Origin: JANOBJ01 sp031411575
Lineage (GTDB): Bacteria > Pseudomonadota > Gammaproteobacteria > Burkholderiales > Burkholderiaceae_C
NCBI GenBank assembly: GCA_031411575.1
Contig: JANOBJ010000222.1
Span: forward strand, 1 to 8,309
Direction of reading: 5' to 3'
Length of the DNA: 8,309 bases
Positions within the stretch are counted from its first letter, which is position 1. The number at the start of each line of letters is the position of its first letter. Position numbers and translations under genes: made by a program. The notes below the pieces were generated by a model. It was not told the DNA's origin. It saw only the letters and a program-made list of their open reading frames with translations, and did no database searches. Below, piece after piece: positions 6,825 through 8,309 of this stretch.

Positions 6825-7590
6825 GCCTGAACCCTCTGCTCCCCGTACCGTGCTGGTCACCGGCGCCGCCAAACGGCTCGGCCGCGAGATCGCGCTCGCG
6901 CTCGCCGCGGGTGGCTGGCGCGTGGCCGTGCACTACCGCGGCTCGGCATCGGATGCTATTCAAACCGTAGCAGACTGTGGCCATTTGACGCAGACCTCCG
7001 CCGCTTTTCAGGCTGATCTGGCGGACGAAGCAGCGGTCCGCGCGCTGTTGCCGCGCGTGGTCGCGCAGTTTGGCGCGGTAGACGCCGTCGTCAACAGCGC
7101 GGCGCTGTTTGAGCACGACAACGCGGCCAGCTTCAGCTACGCGGCGATGGAGCAGCACCTGCGCAGCAACACTGGCGCGGCCATTTTGCTGGCGCAGGCG
7201 CTGCACACCCATGTGATCGCGCGCGGCGCCAGTGGTTGCGTGGTGAACCTGCTCGACCAGAAGCTGTGGAACCTGAACCCCGATTTCCTGAGCTACACGC
7301 TGTCCAAGGCGGCGCTCGAAGCGGCCAACACCATGCTGGCGCAGGCGCTGGCGCCGCAACTGCGCGTGGTGGGCGTGGCGCCTGGCCTCACGCTCACCAG
7401 CCATATGCTGAGCGAGGACAAGTTCAAGGCGCTGCATGCGCTGTCGCCGCTGGGCCGCTCGTCCACCGCGGCAGATGTGGCGGCCACCGTGAAATTCGCG
7501 CTGGAAAACGCGTCCATCACCGGCACCACGCTGCTGGTGGACGGCGGCCAGCACCTGATGAAGTTCGAGCGCGACTTCTCCCTCATGTAA
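6823..7590 (+). CDS. SDR oxidoreductase, pteridine reductase (FolM/PTR1) type
   Basis: NADPH-dependent short-chain dehydrogenase/reductase, 255 aa, probably reducing a dihydropterin. The nucleotide site is TGAAKRLG (13-20), with the TGxxxRxG form typical of PTR1 and FolM instead of TGxxxGxG. NSAA is at 91-94, and the active site is YTLSK (Tyr158/Lys162). The usual catalytic Ser is replaced by Asp145 in VNLLDQK, exactly 13 residues before the Tyr. This is the spacing of the Asp-Tyr-Lys triad in Leishmania PTR1 and E. coli FolM as I recall them. The substrate-side block GVAPGLTL and the C-terminal LLVDGGQHLM are also present. The gene lies 19 nt upstream of a FolB/FolX-like gene, which supports a pterin role. 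ATG 6823 is preferred over an in-frame ATG at 6697 that lies inside the divergent gene. No good Shine-Dalgarno precedes it. Residues 45-62 are encoded by the 54-bp repeat. Confidence 0.85.
   Translation: MPEPSAPRTVLVTGAAKRLGREIALALAAGGWRVAVHYRGSASDAIQTVADCGHLTQTSAAFQADLADEAAVRALLPRVVAQFGAVDAVVNSAALFEHDNAASFSYAAMEQHLRSNTGAAILLAQALHTHVIARGASGCVVNLLDQKLWNLNPDFLSYTLSKAALEAANTMLAQALAPQLRVVGVAPGLTLTSHMLSEDKFKALHALSPLGRSSTAADVAATVKFALENASITGTTLLVDGGQHLMKFERDFSLM
6832..6837 (-). promoter_or_regulatory. Ribosome binding site deciding the methyltransferase start
   Basis: On the minus strand AGAGGG ends 7 nt before ATG 6824. It lies inside the first codons of the divergent SDR. The alternative methyltransferase ATG at 6803 has no such motif, so this supports the 6824 start. 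Confidence 0.45.
6955..7008 (+). repeat. 54-bp AT-rich repeat, copy D (inside the SDR gene)
   Basis: The 17-bp core at 6955-6971 reads GCTAT-TCAAACCG-TAGC, a perfect match to GCTAT-N8-TAGC. The T-rich tail TTTT is at 7005-7008. It begins exactly at codon 45 of the SDR and encodes a variable stretch (AIQTVADCGHLTQTSAAF) between the second and third strands of the Rossmann fold, where insertions are usually tolerated. Confidence 0.6.
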
Positions 7591-7609
7591 GCCACGAAGA
7601 AGTTGCACC

Positions 7610-7978
7610 ATGCCCACCACCGGCACCCAGATTCTCACCCTCACCGGCCTGCGCTTTGACGCCAACCTTGGCATTCTTGACCACGAAAAATCGTCGCCGC
7701 AGCCGATCCAGGTGGACGCCGAATTGAACCTGGGCGCGCAGGACCTGCTGCCGCACGACGACGAAATCATGCACGTGCTCGACTATCGCAAGGTGCGAAA
7801 GATCATCATCGACGAATGCACCGCGGAGCACGTGAACCTGCTGGAAAGCCTGATCGGCAAGCTCGCCCACCGCCTGCTGCAACTGCCCGGCGTGCTGGGC
7901 GTACGGGTGAAGATCGCCAAGCTCGAGATTTTTGACGACTGCGAAGTGGCGATCCGGGTCGAAACCGGGCAATGGTAG
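7610..7978 (+). CDS. Dihydroneopterin aldolase family protein (FolB/FolX)
   Basis: Small T-fold enzyme of pterin metabolism, 122 aa, full length. FolB cleaves dihydroneopterin to 6-hydroxymethyl-dihydropterin in folate synthesis; its paralogue FolX epimerises dihydroneopterin triphosphate toward monapterin. Seen here: GILDHEKSSPQPIQVDAEL with the conserved Glu26, LDYRKV (Tyr59), NLLESLIGKLA with Glu79, and the C-terminal KIAKLEIFDDCEVAIRVE with Lys104. In typical FolB this lysine is followed by proline (KP); here it is KL, as I recall for E. coli FolX. The gene follows the pterin-reductase-type SDR by 19 nt and precedes ttcA by 14 nt, so it is probably co-transcribed. Automatic annotation would likely say folB. 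I leave the symbol open because the motif does not decide between the two activities. Confidence 0.85.
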   Translation: MPTTGTQILTLTGLRFDANLGILDHEKSSPQPIQVDAELNLGAQDLLPHDDEIMHVLDYRKVRKIIIDECTAEHVNLLESLIGKLAHRLLQLPGVLGVRVKIAKLEIFDDCEVAIRVETGQW

Positions 7979-7980
7979 GA

Positions 7981-7986
7981 AGGAAG
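7981..7986 (+). promoter_or_regulatory. Ribosome binding site of ttcA
   Basis: AGGAAG lies 6 nt before ATG 7993 and 9 nt before a second ATG at 7996. It is the strongest Shine-Dalgarno in the window and supports a start at this tandem ATG pair. Confidence 0.6.
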
Positions 7987-7992
7987 AAGCAA

Positions 7993-8309
7993 ATGATGAC
8001 TGCCCAATGGATCGAAGCCGAATCGGTGTCGCTCGCCCGCGACCCGAAGATCGACCCTGACGCGGCGCCCCGTGCCGCTGACAACACAGCGCCCCGTGCC
8101 GCCTACGAACTGAACAAGCTCGAAAAGCGCCTGTGCCGCGAGGTCGGCCGCGCCATCGTCGACTACAACATGATCGAGGACGGCGACAAGGTCATGGTCT
8201 GCATGAGCGGTGGCAAGGACAGCTACGGCATGCTGGACATCCTGCTGAAGATGAAGGCGCGCGCGCCGATCCACTTCGACCTGATCGCCGTCAACCTCGA
8301 CCAGAAGCA
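7993..8309 (+). CDS. ttcA: tRNA 2-thiocytidine(32) synthetase TtcA (5' part only)
   Basis: Iron-sulfur, ATP-dependent enzyme that thiolates C32 of certain tRNAs. The window ends after 105 codons, about a third of the protein. The block YELNKLEKRLCREVGRAI is followed by DYNMIEDGDKVMVCMSGGKDSYGMLDIL, with the PP-loop SGGKDS at residues 72-77, and then VNLDQK. These match TtcA of E. coli as I recall it. The [Fe-S] cysteine motifs would lie further on and cannot be checked. ATG 7993 is chosen, with ATG 7996 equally possible. The N-terminus is about 25 residues longer than in E. coli and contains a duplicated APRAA, encoded by a 14-bp direct repeat. It follows the FolB/FolX gene by 14 nt in the same direction. 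Confidence 0.95.
   Translation, partial: MMTAQWIEAESVSLARDPKIDPDAAPRAADNTAPRAAYELNKLEKRLCREVGRAIVDYNMIEDGDKVMVCMSGGKDSYGMLDILLKMKARAPIHFDLIAVNLDQK
8065..8102 (+). repeat. 14-bp direct repeat, 24-bp period, in ttcA
   Basis: GCGCCCCGTGCCGC occurs perfectly at 8065-8078 and again at 8089-8102. The period of 24 nt keeps the frame, so the protein shows APRAA twice (residues 25-29 and 33-37) in the poorly conserved N-terminal extension. It looks like a recent in-frame slippage or duplication. Confidence 0.7.

Noticed and set aside
6825..6872. Upstream extension of the methyltransferase to 6872
   Set aside because: It would encroach on the SDR nucleotide-binding motif. The added 16 residues look unconserved, and AGAGGG supports ATG 6824.
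6706..7770. Open frame of 354 codons on the minus strand
   Set aside because: It lies antisense to the SDR and the FolB-like gene, both well supported by motifs.
1..8309. A defence system, CRISPR array, prophage, insertion sequence or RNA gene
   Set aside because: I looked for transposase motifs, regular spacer arrays, tRNA-like cloverleafs and phage proteins and saw none. All space is taken by recognised chromosomal genes and short gaps.

Overview
The window is about 8.3 kb of GC-rich, densely coding bacterial chromosome. Protein similarities that I recall, the gene order MidA-type methyltransferase / pterin-reductase-like SDR / FolB-like / TtcA, and a dispersed AT-rich repeat all point to a betaproteobacterium of the Burkholderiales, most likely Comamonadaceae. 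This placement is inference from the sequence; no search was run.

Left part (1-2406, + strand): the 3' end of a sugar ABC importer operon. It holds a partial inner-membrane permease (GtsB type), a second permease (GtsC type) and the ATPase (GtsD/MsmX/UgpC type). The first pair overlaps by 11 nt and the ATPase starts 6 nt after the second permease, so they are surely co-transcribed. The closest family I recognise is the glucose/mannose importer GtsABCD; the substrate-binding protein would lie upstream, outside the window.

Middle part (2525-6824, - strand): four genes in one direction. Read in transcription order they are a MidA/NDUFAF7-family methyltransferase, a ROK-family sugar kinase (19-nt or 34-nt gap depending on the kinase start), an OmpR-type response regulator (49-nt gap) and a TctE-type sensor histidine kinase (ATGA overlap with the regulator). 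The sensor and the ABC importer converge on a 118-nt intergenic region that holds two hairpins. A sugar importer, a sugar kinase and a two-component system side by side suggest a carbohydrate uptake and sensing locus. The kinase departs from the ROK consensus at two ligand positions.

Right part (6823-8309, + strand): an SDR carrying the exact catalytic layout of pteridine reductases (FolM/PTR1), then a FolB-fold protein whose C-terminal motif looks more like FolX than FolB, then the first third of TtcA, the tRNA 2-thiocytidine enzyme. The SDR and the FolB/FolX protein together suggest reduced-pterin (tetrahydromonapterin-like) synthesis. The SDR and the methyltransferase are divergent, and their likely start codons share two bases in a CATG.

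The most unusual signal is a 54-bp repeat present four times. Its 17-bp AT-rich core reads GCTAT-N8-TAGC, and a 5-bp AT patch follows about 32 nt later. Three copies lie inside open coding frames (ABC ATPase, methyltransferase, SDR) and one straddles the 3' end of the histidine kinase. I found no defence system, CRISPR array, RNA gene or complete transposon.
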